From Mesorhizobium sp. M8A.F.Ca.ET.218.01.1.1 (GTDB taxonomy: Bacteria; Pseudomonadota; Alphaproteobacteria; Rhizobiales; Rhizobiaceae), in the NCBI RefSeq assembly GCF_004791165.1, contig NZ_SRUZ01000006.1:62001-126000 (forward strand): a stretch of 64,000 nucleotides of DNA, in the 5' to 3' direction. A program made the translations under genes and the position numbers. Under the pieces are notes generated by a model. It was not told the DNA's origin. It ran no database searches and saw only the letters and a program-made list of their open reading frames with translations. How positions within the stretch are numbered: position 1 is the stretch's first letter; each line of letters opens with the position of its first letter. Positions 25,519-33,790 of this stretch are shown here, piece after piece.

Positions 25519-26118
25519 ATGATCCGAACTTCACTCGCCGTCTTGGTGATCGACGAAAACCGCATCCGTGCCTCGATAATCGAGGCTGGCTTGCGCGAGG
25601 CGGGCCATCAGCGGGTCACCGTCATCCATGACGTCAGTGGCATTGCGCGCCGCATCGCCGAGATCGAGCCCGACGTCATCGTCATCGATCTGGAAAACCC
25701 CAACCGCGACATGCTGGAAAACATGTTCCAGCTGTCACGTGCGGTAAAGCGGCCGATCGCCATGTTCGTCGACCGCTCCGACCAGGCCTCGATCGAGGCC
25801 GCGGTCGATGCCGGCGTTTCGGCCTATGTCGTCGACGGGTTGAGGCAGGAGCGCGTCAAGCCGATCCTCGACATGGCGGTGAGCCGCTTCAACGCTTTCT
25901 CGCGCATGGCGCGCGAACTGGACGAGGCGCGCAGCGAGCTCGAGAGCCGCAAGGTGATCGACCGCGCCAAGGGCATCCTGATGAAATCGCGCGGCCTGAG
26001 CGAAGAGGCCGCCTATATGCTGCTGCGCAAGACGGCGATGAACCAGAACCGCAAGATCAGCGATATCGCCCAGAGCCTGGTGACTGCCGCCGGGCTTCTC
26101 GGACCGGGGGACGAATAG
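25519..26118 (+). CDS. nasT: NasT, ANTAR-domain antitermination response regulator
   Basis: The 199-residue protein has an N-terminal receiver-like domain (LAVLVIDENRIRASI, then DVIVIDLENPNRDM) and a C-terminal ANTAR domain (KVIDRAKGILMKSRGLSEEA). NasT binds paired hexaloop hairpins in the leader of nitrate assimilation operons and prevents terminator formation. Such a leader is present at 27562-27659. The start MIRTSLAV at 25519 fits the family. The frame extends upstream without family similarity. Its partner NasS is encoded two bases downstream. Confidence 0.95.
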   Translation: MIRTSLAVLVIDENRIRASIIEAGLREAGHQRVTVIHDVSGIARRIAEIEPDVIVIDLENPNRDMLENMFQLSRAVKRPIAMFVDRSDQASIEAAVDAGVSAYVVDGLRQERVKPILDMAVSRFNAFSRMARELDEARSELESRKVIDRAKGILMKSRGLSEEAAYMLLRKTAMNQNRKISDIAQSLVTAAGLLGPGDE

Positions 26119-26120
26119 AC

Positions 26121-27359
26121 ATGGGCGCCGAGCATCAGATCACCGCCGGCTTCATGCCGCTTTTCGATAGCGCCGTCCTGGTGGCAGCCGGCGAACTGGG
26201 CTTTGCCGCGCGCGAAGGCATCGATCTGGCGCTGCACCGCGAGACCTCCTGGGCCAACATCCGCGACCGCATCGCCATCGGCCATTTCGACCTTGCGCAC
26301 ATGCTGGGACCGATGCCGCTTGCCTGCAATCTTGGCCTCACCCCCCTCGCCTCCGAGACCATCGTGCCCTTTTCGCTGGGGCTCGGTGGCAACTGCGTCA
26401 CCATCTCCAACGCCGTCTGGGCCGGCATGGCGGCGCACGGCGCCGTACCCGATCTCGATCCGGCTCGCGCCGGCGCGGCCCTCGGTGCGTTCATCCGCGA
26501 GCGGGCGGCCGCCGGCCGCGAGGCGCTGCGCTTTGCCGTCGTGCACCCGCATTCCGGGCACAATTACGAACTGCGCTACTGGCTTGCCGCCTGCGGCATC
26601 GATCCAGAGCGGCAGATCGAGATCGTGATTGTGCCGCCGCCCTTCATGGCCGACGCGCTGGCCACTGGGCGCATCGACGGCTATTGCGTCGGCGAACCCT
26701 GGAACAGCGCCGCGGTGGCGGCCGGCACCGGCCATATCGTCACCGTGAAGGCGCTGCTCTGGCGCAACAGCCCGGAAAAGGTCATCGGCGCGCGCAAGGC
26801 CTGGGCCGAGCAAAATCCCGAGGCCCTGGCTGCACTGCTGCGCGCATTGCATCACTCGGCGCGCTGGTGCCAGGACCCTGCAAATCGCGCCGAACTGGCG
26901 GCGCTGATGGCGCAGCCCGGCTTCCTTGGCCAGGAGGCGGCCGTTCAGATGCCGATCCTGACCGGGCATCTGCAGCTCGGCGGCGGCGCACAGCGGGCCG
27001 TCGAGGACTTCTTCGTGCCTTTCGACAAGGCCGCCAATTTCCCCTGGAAGAGCCATGCGCTGTGGTTCTACACCCAGATGGTGCGCTGGGGTCATGTCGC
27101 GCACACGCCGGAGAATCTCGCCATCGCCCGCGACTGCTACCGGCCCGACCTTTACCGGTCGGCGCTGAAGCCGCTCGGCGTCGCGCTGCCGGGCGCCAAT
27201 GCCAAGGTCGAGGGTGCGCTGAAGGTGGCGACGCCGGTGGGCTCGGCGGGCGCCAGCCTGGTGCTCGGCCCGGACGGCTTCTTCAACGGCCAGATCTTCG
27301 ATCCGGACGAGATCGACGCCTATGTCGACAGCCAAAAAACGACCCTCGGAGAAGCCTGA
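26121..27359 (+). CDS. nasS: NasS, nitrate sensor of the CmpA/NrtA family
   Basis: The 412-residue protein has the NrtA/CmpA binding-protein fold (GHFDLAHMLGPMPLACNLGL, then RIDGYCVGEPWNSAAV and PWKSHALWFYTQM) but no signal peptide. It is therefore a cytoplasmic sensor rather than a transporter component. In known systems NasS holds NasT inactive without nitrate or nitrite and releases it when they bind. The ATG is two bases after the nasT stop, with a GGGGGA ribosome-binding site inside the nasT end, so the pair is made together. It is a paralogue of the exported NrtA at 27711-29027. Confidence 0.93.
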   Translation: MGAEHQITAGFMPLFDSAVLVAAGELGFAAREGIDLALHRETSWANIRDRIAIGHFDLAHMLGPMPLACNLGLTPLASETIVPFSLGLGGNCVTISNAVWAGMAAHGAVPDLDPARAGAALGAFIRERAAAGREALRFAVVHPHSGHNYELRYWLAACGIDPERQIEIVIVPPPFMADALATGRIDGYCVGEPWNSAAVAAGTGHIVTVKALLWRNSPEKVIGARKAWAEQNPEALAALLRALHHSARWCQDPANRAELAALMAQPGFLGQEAAVQMPILTGHLQLGGGAQRAVEDFFVPFDKAANFPWKSHALWFYTQMVRWGHVAHTPENLAIARDCYRPDLYRSALKPLGVALPGANAKVEGALKVATPVGSAGASLVLGPDGFFNGQIFDPDEIDAYVDSQKTTLGEA

Positions 27360-27376
27360 TCATTTCTGCGCCATCC

Positions 27377-27391
27377 TTGTGCATTGCACAA
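27377..27391. promoter_or_regulatory. 15-bp perfect palindrome, possible enhancer site for the nas promoter
   Basis: TTGTGCA-T-TGCACAA lies about 120 bp upstream of the sigma54 -24 element, a normal distance for an enhancer-binding protein. Its half-sites contain GTGCA/TGCAC, as in NtrC sites, but the spacing differs from the classic NtrC consensus. The activator assignment is tentative. Confidence 0.45.
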
Positions 27392-27509
27392 AAATTATGC
27401 GCCCCTGTAGGCAAGGTGATCAATGTTTGACCCCAATCGCGGTGGATCGAGTTGCCGCGTGATGCTCCGATCCCACTGAATTCATTTGATGTTTTCTTCC
27501 AGAAGGAAA

Positions 27510-27526
27510 CTGGCACGGTTCCTGCA
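27510..27526 (+). promoter_or_regulatory. Sigma54 (-24/-12) promoter of the nitrate operon
   Basis: CTGGCACGGTTCCTGCA matches the YTGGCACGNNNNTTGCW consensus with one change, and has the required GG and GC dinucleotides exactly 10 bp apart. Transcription should start near 27537, just before the antitermination leader. This implies NtrC-type activation under nitrogen limitation. Confidence 0.8.
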
Positions 27527-27561
27527 TTGAAATGAGCGAGCCCTTCTCGGGCAACGGAACA

Positions 27562-27596
27562 GGCGTCCAATGGCGGGCGCCACAGGCAAAGCTGCC
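27562..27596 (+). ncRNA. ANTAR-target leader: two hexaloop hairpins
   Basis: The first hairpin (27562-27581) is GGCGTCC-AATGGC-GGGCGCC, a 7-bp stem with a hexaloop carrying A at position 1 and G at position 4, the hallmark of ANTAR-binding RNAs. Three bases on, GGC-AAAGCT-GCC (27585-27596) gives a second hexaloop with A1 and G4 on a short stem. Its 3' arm is also the start of the terminator stem, so binding of NasT should block termination. This is the expected NasS/NasT target. Confidence 0.8.
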
Positions 27597-27659
27597 GCTC
27601 AGGCCACTGCGCAATCCCCAGGGATGCGCGAAGGCCTGGACGGCGGCTTTTTTGTTTTT
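27594..27659 (+). terminator. Leader terminator (attenuator) of the nitrate operon
   Basis: GCCGCTCAGGCC (27594-27605) pairs with GGCCTGGACGGC (27633-27644) with a small internal mismatch. An inner hairpin forms around GCGCA...TGCGC. The stem is followed by TTTTTTGTTTTT. This is an intrinsic terminator placed before nrtA and overlapping the second ANTAR hairpin, so it is conditional rather than operon-ending. Confidence 0.82.
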
Positions 27660-27710
27660 GGCCGAACACGCAATCGACGGCGCTTCCAAGGCGCTCAACC
27701 GGAGACGACG

Positions 27711-29027
27711 ATGACGAAACGGATCGGAACTGGCACATCCCTCAAGGATTTCACCCGCCGTGATTTTCTGGCCAGCAGCGCGCTGACGGCGGGACTGTTT
27801 ATTGCCGCAAGGTCATTGTTTCCTGCGGGCGCCCATGCCGAAGGCAAAGGTCCCGAAGTGACCGGCGCCAAGCTCGGCTTCATCGCGCTGACCGATGCCG
27901 CGCCTCTGATCATCGCCAAGGAGAAGGGCCTGTTCGCGAAATTCGGCATGCCTGATGTCGAGGTGCTCAAGCAGGCCTCCTGGGGGGCGACGCGAGACAA
28001 TCTGATGCTCGGCGGCGAAGCCAACGGCATCGACGGCGCCCACATCCTGACGCCGATGCCTTATCTCATGCACACCGGCAAGGTGACGCAGAACAACCAG
28101 CCGCTGCCGATGGCAGTCGTCGCTCGCCTCAACTACGATTGCCAGGGCATTTCAGTAGCCCAGGAGTATGCCGCCACCGGCGTCGGCCTCGATGCCTCCA
28201 AGCTGAAGGACGCCTTCGCCGCCAAGAAGGCGGCAGGCAAGGAGGTCAAGGCCGCCATGACCTTCCCGGGCGGCACACATGATCTGTGGCTGCGCTACTG
28301 GCTGGCCGCCGGCGGCATCAACCCCGACAAGGACGTCTCGACCATCGTCGTGCCGCCGCCGCAGATGGTGGCCAACATGAAGGTCGGCAACATGGACGTG
28401 TTCTGCGTCGGCGAACCGTGGAACGAACAGCTCGTCCACCAGGGCGTCGGCTTCACCGCCGCCACGACCGGCGAGATCTGGAAGGGTCATCCGGAAAAGG
28501 CGCTCGGCCTGCGCGCCGCCTTCATCGAGAAATACCCGAACGCCACCAAGGCGATCGTCATGGCGGTGATGGCGGCACAGCAATGGTGCGACGCCAAGGA
28601 GAACAAGGACGAGATGGCCGCCATCATCGGCAAGCGGCAATGGATGAACGTGCCTGTCGCCGACATCGTCGGCCGCCTCAAGGGCGACATCAACTACGGC
28701 AACGGCCGGGTCGCCACCGCCACCGACCTCTACATGAAATTCTGGAAGGGCGGCGTCTCCTACCCATTCAAGAGCCACGACAGCTGGTTCCTCGCCGAGA
28801 ACATCCGCTGGGGCAAGTTCGCGCCGACCACCGACATCAAGGCGCTGGTCGACCAGGTCAACCGCGAGGATATCTGGCGCGAGGCGGCCAAGGAACTCGG
28901 TGTCGCGGCAAGCGACATCCCGGCCTCGTCTTCGCGCGGCGTCGAGACTTTCTTCGACGGCAAGACTTTCGATCCGGCCAACCCCTCGGCTTATCTCGAC
29001 AGCCTGACGATCAAGGCATCGGCCTAG
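27711..29027 (+). CDS. nrtA: NrtA, nitrate ABC transporter substrate-binding protein
   Basis: The 438-residue protein starts at an ATG preceded by GGAG and has a twin-arginine signal (TRRDFLASSALTAGLFIAA). The CmpA/NrtA binding fold follows (KLGFIALTDAAPLIIAKEKG, FCVGEPWNEQLVHQG, FKSHDSWFLAENIRWG). It should capture nitrate or nitrite in the periplasm for the permease and ATPase encoded next. It is the first gene after the attenuator, so its expression needs both the sigma54 promoter and NasT antitermination. The cytoplasmic NasS is its sensor paralogue. Confidence 0.95.
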   Translation: MTKRIGTGTSLKDFTRRDFLASSALTAGLFIAARSLFPAGAHAEGKGPEVTGAKLGFIALTDAAPLIIAKEKGLFAKFGMPDVEVLKQASWGATRDNLMLGGEANGIDGAHILTPMPYLMHTGKVTQNNQPLPMAVVARLNYDCQGISVAQEYAATGVGLDASKLKDAFAAKKAAGKEVKAAMTFPGGTHDLWLRYWLAAGGINPDKDVSTIVVPPPQMVANMKVGNMDVFCVGEPWNEQLVHQGVGFTAATTGEIWKGHPEKALGLRAAFIEKYPNATKAIVMAVMAAQQWCDAKENKDEMAAIIGKRQWMNVPVADIVGRLKGDINYGNGRVATATDLYMKFWKGGVSYPFKSHDSWFLAENIRWGKFAPTTDIKALVDQVNREDIWREAAKELGVAASDIPASSSRGVETFFDGKTFDPANPSAYLDSLTIKASA

Positions 29028-29094
29028 TCAGGCCAAACGGCATTTCGCCGTCTCTCGTTCAGTTCGACCAGACGCCACGGAGTTTTCCCAGGAC

Positions 29095-29985
29095 ATGTCC
29101 ATCCAAGCCATCGAGGACACCAAGGTAAAAGCATTCCCGGCCAAGCCGGCCGAGGTGGTCGCCTTCACCGCCAAGACGCGGCGGCGCATTGATCTGGTAT
29201 CGATCGCAGGCAAGGTCGCCAGCGCCCTCGTCCCGCCCGCCATCGTCATCGCCCTTCTGCTCGTCGTCTGGCAGGTCGCCTGCTCGTCGCCGACGGCAAG
29301 CCTGCCGCCGCCGAGCCAGGTATGGAACGAAGCCTATGACCTGATCGCGCATCCGTTCTTCGACAACGGCCCCCAGGACATCGGTCTTGCCTGGCGGGTG
29401 CTGATCTCGCTGCAGCGCGTCGCCATCGGCTTCGGCATGGCGGCGGTGGTCGGCGTCGCGCTCGGCGCGCTGGTCGGTCAGTCGGTCTGGGCGATGCGCG
29501 GCCTCGATCCGGTGTTCCAGATCCTGCGCACCGTGCCGCCGCTCGCCTGGCTGCCACTGTCGCTCGCCGCCTTCCGCGACTCCAATCCATCGGCGCTGTT
29601 CGTGATCTTCATCACCTCGATCTGGCCGGTCATCATCAACACCGCCGTCGGCGTGCGCAACATCCCGCAGGACTACCGCAACGTCGCCCGCATCCTGCGG
29701 CTGAACCAGCTCGAATTCTTCGTCAAGATCATGGTGCCGGCCGCGGCGCCTTACATCTTCACCGGCTTGAGGATCGGCATCGGCCTATCCTGGCTTGCCA
29801 TCGTCGCAGCCGAAATGCTGACCGGCGGCGTCGGCATCGGCTTCTTCATCTGGGACGCGTGGAACTCGTCACGGCTGCCCGACATCATCGTCGCGCTCGC
29901 CTATATCGGCGTCACCGGCTTCTGCCTCGACCGCCTGGTCGCGGCGGTCGGCGCCTTTGTCACCCGCGGCACGACGGCAAAGTGA
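29095..29985 (+). CDS. nrtB: NrtB, nitrate ABC transporter permease
   Basis: The 296-residue inner-membrane protein has about six hydrophobic segments, for example VPPAIVIALLLVVWQVA. It carries the permease EAA-type loop (YRNVARILRLNQLEFFVKI) typical of the NitT family. It lies between nrtA and the ATPase gene with gaps of 67 and 10 bp. The predicted role is the nitrate channel of the importer. Confidence 0.94.
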   Translation: MSIQAIEDTKVKAFPAKPAEVVAFTAKTRRRIDLVSIAGKVASALVPPAIVIALLLVVWQVACSSPTASLPPPSQVWNEAYDLIAHPFFDNGPQDIGLAWRVLISLQRVAIGFGMAAVVGVALGALVGQSVWAMRGLDPVFQILRTVPPLAWLPLSLAAFRDSNPSALFVIFITSIWPVIINTAVGVRNIPQDYRNVARILRLNQLEFFVKIMVPAAAPYIFTGLRIGIGLSWLAIVAAEMLTGGVGIGFFIWDAWNSSRLPDIIVALAYIGVTGFCLDRLVAAVGAFVTRGTTAK

Positions 29986-29995
29986 GGACAGCGCC

Positions 29996-30793
29996 ATGAC
30001 CGCCTATCTCAAACTCGACCACATCGACAAATCCTTCGCGCGTGGCGGCCAGGTCAGCGAGGTGCTGAGGGACATCAGGCTGACCATCCACAAGGGTGAA
30101 TTCGTCTCCATCATAGGTCATTCGGGTTGCGGCAAGTCGACCTTGCTCAACCTGATCGCCGGCTTGACCAAGATTTCCGCCGGCGCCGTGCTTTTGGAAG
30201 ACAAGGAAGTCGACAGCCCCGGCCCCGAACGTGCCGTAGTGTTCCAGAACCATTCGCTGTTGCCGTGGCTGACCGTCTACGAAAACATCAACCTGGCGGT
30301 GTCGAAAGTCTTCGGCCGTTCGAAGAGCAAGGCCGAGCGGCATGACTGGATCATGCGCAATCTCGACCTCGTGCAGATGGCGCATGCAAGCGACAAGCGC
30401 CCGGCCGAAATCTCCGGCGGCATGAAGCAGCGCGTCGGCATCGCACGGGCGTTGGCCATGGAGCCCAAGATCCTGCTGCTCGACGAGCCGTTCGGAGCTC
30501 TCGACGCGCTGACGCGCGCCCATCTGCAGGACGCCGTGATGGATATCCATTCCAGACTCGGCTCGACGACGATCATGATCACCCATGACGTCGACGAGGC
30601 GGTGCTGCTGTCCGACCGCATCGTCATGATGACCAACGGTCCGGCCGCGACCATCGGCGAAGTGCTTCCCGTGCCGCTGGCGCGGCCACGCCGGCGCATC
30701 GAACTTGCTTCCGACCGCACCTTCCTGCGCTGCCGCGAGGCGGTGCTGAAATTCCTCTACGAACGCCACCGCTTCGTCGAAGCCGCGGAGTAA
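29996..30793 (+). CDS. nrtC: NrtC/NrtD-type nitrate ABC transporter ATP-binding protein
   Basis: The 265-residue ABC ATPase shows Walker A GHSGCGKSTLL, signature ISGGMKQRVG, Walker B ILLLDEPFGALDA and the H-loop ITHDVDEA. It has no fused binding-protein domain, so it resembles NrtD or the ATPase half of cyanobacterial NrtC. The ATG at 29996 lies 10 bp after nrtB, and nirB begins 4 bp after its stop, showing a tight operon. It would form a homodimer with the NrtB permease. Confidence 0.93.
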   Translation: MTAYLKLDHIDKSFARGGQVSEVLRDIRLTIHKGEFVSIIGHSGCGKSTLLNLIAGLTKISAGAVLLEDKEVDSPGPERAVVFQNHSLLPWLTVYENINLAVSKVFGRSKSKAERHDWIMRNLDLVQMAHASDKRPAEISGGMKQRVGIARALAMEPKILLLDEPFGALDALTRAHLQDAVMDIHSRLGSTTIMITHDVDEAVLLSDRIVMMTNGPAATIGEVLPVPLARPRRRIELASDRTFLRCREAVLKFLYERHRFVEAAE

Positions 30794-30797
30794 CGCC

Positions 30798-33248
30798 ATG
30801 ACCGAAAAACTCGTCATCATCGGCAACGGCATGGCCCCCGGGCGCATGCTGGAGCATCTGCTGGAGCAGGCGCCGGGCCGCTACGCCGTCACCATCTTCA
30901 ACGCCGAGCCGCGCGTGAACTACGACCGCATCATGCTGTCGCCGGTTCTCTCAGGCGAGAAGGCCTATGAGGAAATCATCATCCATGGCGACGGCTGGTA
31001 CATCAAGCACGGCATCACCCTCTACAAGGGCCACAAGATCGTGGCCATCGACCGCACGGCGAAGACGATCACCTCCGACCATGGCGTCACCGAGCCCTAC
31101 GACAAGCTCGTCATCGCCACCGGCTCGGTGCCGTTCATCATCCCGGTGCCGGGCCACAATCTGCCGGGCGTACTGACCTATCGCGACCTGGACGACGTCC
31201 AGGCAATGATGCTCGCCGCCCAGTCGCGGGCCAAGGCCGTGGTCATCGGCGGCGGCCTGCTCGGATTGGAGGCGGCGGCCGGCCTCAACGCGCAAGGCAT
31301 GGACGTCACCGTGCTGCATGTCATGCCGACGCTGATGGAGCGCCAACTCGATCCGGCCGCCGGCTATCTCCTGCAGCGCGCGGTGGAGGAGCGCGGCATC
31401 AAGGTCATCACCAAGGCCAACACCCAGGCGATTACGGGCAATGGCAAGGTCGAGCAGGTGGAACTCGCCGACGGCACCATCATCCCGGCGACGCTGGTGG
31501 TGATGGCGGTCGGCATCAGGCCCAACGCCGCGCTGGCCAAGGATGCAGGCGTTGCCGTCAACAGAGGCATCGTTGTCGATGCCGGCATGCGCAGCAACGA
31601 CCCCGACATCTTCGCGCTCGGCGAATGCGCCGAGGTGGGCGGCATGGTTTATGGGCTGGTGGCGCCGCTCTACGAGATGGCGCGTGTTGCCGCTCATCAG
31701 CTTGCCGGCGACGAGACAGCTGCCTTCGTCCACATGGACACGCCGACCAAGCTCAAGGTCACCGGCATCGACCTCTTTTCGCTCGGCGACTTCGCCGACG
31801 GCGACGACCGCCAGGAGATCGTGCTGCGCGATGCTTCCGCCGGCGTCTACAAACGCCTGGTGCTCAAGGACGACCGCATCATCGGCACGGTGCTTTATGG
31901 CGAGACATCGGACGGCGCCTGGTTCAACGACCTGAAGAAGAAACAAACCGACATATCGCAAATGCGCGATACGTTGATCTTCGGCCAGTCCTACCAGGGG
32001 GGTACCCCGCTGGACCCTATGGCGGCCGTTGCAGCCTTGCCGGATGATGCGGAAATCTGCGGCTGCAACGGCGTTTGCAAGGGCAAGATCACGGGCGCGA
32101 TCACGGGCAAGGGCCTGACTTCGCTCGACGACGTGCGCGCCCACACCAAGGCGTCGGCCTCCTGCGGCTCCTGCACCGGGCTGGTCGAAAAGCTGATGGT
32201 GTTGACCCTCGGCGACACCTACAACCCGGCCGCCGTACAGCCCATGTGCTCCTGCACCACGTTCGGCCATGACGAGGTGCGCCGGCTGATCAAGGCCAAG
32301 GCGCTGAAGACCATTCCGGCGGTCATGCAGGAACTGGAGTGGAAGACCTCCTGCGGCTGCGCCAAATGCCGGCCGGCGCTCAACTACTACCTCGTCTGCG
32401 ACTGGCCTGACGACTACGCCGACGACTACCAGTCGCGCTTCATCAACGAGCGCGTCCACGCCAACATCCAGAAGGACGGCACCTATTCGGTGGTGCCGCG
32501 CATGTGGGGCGGCGTGACCAACGCCGCCGAACTGCGCGCCATCGCCGACGTCGTCGACAAGTTCGAGATCCCGATGGTCAAGGTCACTGGCGGCCAGCGC
32601 ATCGACATGCTCGGCATCCGCAAGGAGGATTTGCCGGCGGTGTGGGCCGATCTCGGCCAGGCCGGCTTCGTTTCCGGCCATGCTTACGCCAAGGGGCTGC
32701 GCACGGTGAAGACCTGCGTCGGCTCGGACTGGTGCCGCTTCGGCACGCAGGATTCGACCGGTCTCGGCATTCGCATCGAGAAATTCATGTGGGGCTCGTG
32801 GACCCCCGCCAAGGTCAAGATGGCGGTGTCGGGTTGTCCGCGCAACTGCGCCGAGGCGACGTGCAAGGATGTCGGCGTGATCTGCGTCGACAGCGGCTAC
32901 GAGATCCACTTCGCCGGTGCCGCCGGTCTCGATATCAAGGGCACGGAAGTGCTCGGCCTGGTCAGGACCGAGGACGAGGCGCTGGAGCACATCGTGGCGC
33001 TGACGCAGATGTATCGCGAGCAAGGCCGATACCTCGAGCGCATCTACAAATGGGCCAAGCGCATCGGCATAGCCGAGGTCAAGCGCCAGATCATGGACGA
33101 TGGCGAGAAGCGTCGAGCCTATTACGAGCGCTTCGTCTTTTCGCAGAAGTTTGCCCAGGTCGATCCGTGGTCCGAGCGCGTCTCCGGCAAGGACAAGCAC
33201 GAGTTCCGGCCGATGGCTTCGGTCGGGTTTGCGCAGGCGGCGGAGTGA
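30798..33248 (+). CDS. nirB: NirB, assimilatory nitrite reductase large subunit
   Basis: The 816-residue protein has an N-terminal FAD/NAD(P)H oxidoreductase domain (GNGMAPGRMLEHLLEQ). Next comes a BFD-type [2Fe-2S] domain (CGCNGVCKGKITGAI with SCGSC), then sulfite/nitrite reductase domains. The siroheme-[4Fe-4S] cysteines lie in TCVGSDWCRFGTQDS and SGCPRNCAEATC. It reduces nitrite to ammonium in the cytoplasm using NAD(P)H with NirD. Length and domain order are normal. The gene starts 4 bp after the ATPase gene. A mosaic repeat separates it from nirD. Confidence 0.96.
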   Translation: MTEKLVIIGNGMAPGRMLEHLLEQAPGRYAVTIFNAEPRVNYDRIMLSPVLSGEKAYEEIIIHGDGWYIKHGITLYKGHKIVAIDRTAKTITSDHGVTEPYDKLVIATGSVPFIIPVPGHNLPGVLTYRDLDDVQAMMLAAQSRAKAVVIGGGLLGLEAAAGLNAQGMDVTVLHVMPTLMERQLDPAAGYLLQRAVEERGIKVITKANTQAITGNGKVEQVELADGTIIPATLVVMAVGIRPNAALAKDAGVAVNRGIVVDAGMRSNDPDIFALGECAEVGGMVYGLVAPLYEMARVAAHQLAGDETAAFVHMDTPTKLKVTGIDLFSLGDFADGDDRQEIVLRDASAGVYKRLVLKDDRIIGTVLYGETSDGAWFNDLKKKQTDISQMRDTLIFGQSYQGGTPLDPMAAVAALPDDAEICGCNGVCKGKITGAITGKGLTSLDDVRAHTKASASCGSCTGLVEKLMVLTLGDTYNPAAVQPMCSCTTFGHDEVRRLIKAKALKTIPAVMQELEWKTSCGCAKCRPALNYYLVCDWPDDYADDYQSRFINERVHANIQKDGTYSVVPRMWGGVTNAAELRAIADVVDKFEIPMVKVTGGQRIDMLGIRKEDLPAVWADLGQAGFVSGHAYAKGLRTVKTCVGSDWCRFGTQDSTGLGIRIEKFMWGSWTPAKVKMAVSGCPRNCAEATCKDVGVICVDSGYEIHFAGAAGLDIKGTEVLGLVRTEDEALEHIVALTQMYREQGRYLERIYKWAKRIGIAEVKRQIMDDGEKRRAYYERFVFSQKFAQVDPWSERVSGKDKHEFRPMASVGFAQAAE

Positions 33249-33269
33249 TGGAGATGTCAGCGCGAGCCA

Positions 33270-33423
33270 CCCCCCTCTGGCCTGCCGGCCATCTCCCCCT
33301 CAAGGGGGGAGATCGATCACCATGGCGGCCTTCGCCAATTGTCGACGTTGCAGAATGGGCGGTGAGCCTGAAGCTGCCAATCTCCCCCCTTGAGGGGGAG
33401 ATGTCCGGCAGGACAGAGGGGGG
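33270..33423. repeat. RIME-like mosaic palindromic repeat in the nirB-nirD gap
   Basis: The element is bounded by inverted arms (CCCCCCTCTG...CTGCCGG at the left, its near reverse complement CCGGCAGG-ACAGAGGGGGG at the right). Each arm carries its own hairpin, ATCTCCCCC...GGGGGAGAT. The layout matches rhizobial intergenic mosaic elements. It sits inside an operon, so its transcript will fold strongly between nirB and nirD. Confidence 0.82.
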
Positions 33424-33459
33424 CGCCTGGGCGCGATCCTATCAAGCAAAGGCAGTGCT

Positions 33460-33789
33460 ATGAACTGGATCGCCATCGGCACCCTCTCCGACATTCCCCG
33501 GCGGGGCGCGCGTTGCGTCGCCACACCACAAGGCAAGATCGCCGTCTTCCGCACAGCGGACGACGCGGTCTTCGCCATCGAGGACCACTGCCCTCACAAG
33601 GGCGGACCGCTGAGCCAGGGCATCATCCATGGCGCGGCCGTGACGTGCCCTCTGCACAATTGGGTCATCTCGCTGGAGACGGGCAAGGCGCTTGGCGCCG
33701 ACGAAGGCGCCGTGCGCACCATTCCCGTGAAGCGGGAAGGCGAGCGCCTGTTCATCGCGCTGGAAGCGCTGGCCAGCCGCGCCGCCTGA
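33460..33789 (+). CDS. nirD: NirD, nitrite reductase small subunit
   Basis: The 109-residue Rieske-like protein has the cluster motifs CPHKGGPLSQG and CPLHNWVISLETG, each with the Cys-x-His pair that binds a [2Fe-2S] centre. Some NirD proteins lack these ligands, but this one keeps them. It partners NirB. The nasA start follows its stop by 1 bp. Confidence 0.94.
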   Translation: MNWIAIGTLSDIPRRGARCVATPQGKIAVFRTADDAVFAIEDHCPHKGGPLSQGIIHGAAVTCPLHNWVISLETGKALGADEGAVRTIPVKREGERLFIALEALASRAA

Positions 33790-33790
33790 C

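Noticed and set aside
27377..27391. Classic NtrC site
   Set aside because: The half-sites resemble NtrC boxes, but order and spacing do not match TGCAC-N7-GTGCA. I report it only as a palindrome of unknown binder.
27570..27710. Upstream extension of nrtA through the leader
   Set aside because: The frame is open, but it runs through the ANTAR hairpins and terminator. The twin-arginine signal starts at the ATG at 27711, which has a GGAG site.
30951..33200. Open frame of about 750 codons antisense to nirB
   Set aside because: It mirrors nirB exactly, encodes His/Arg/Gly/Ala-rich text without domains, and arises from GC-rich codon bias. nirB is unambiguous.
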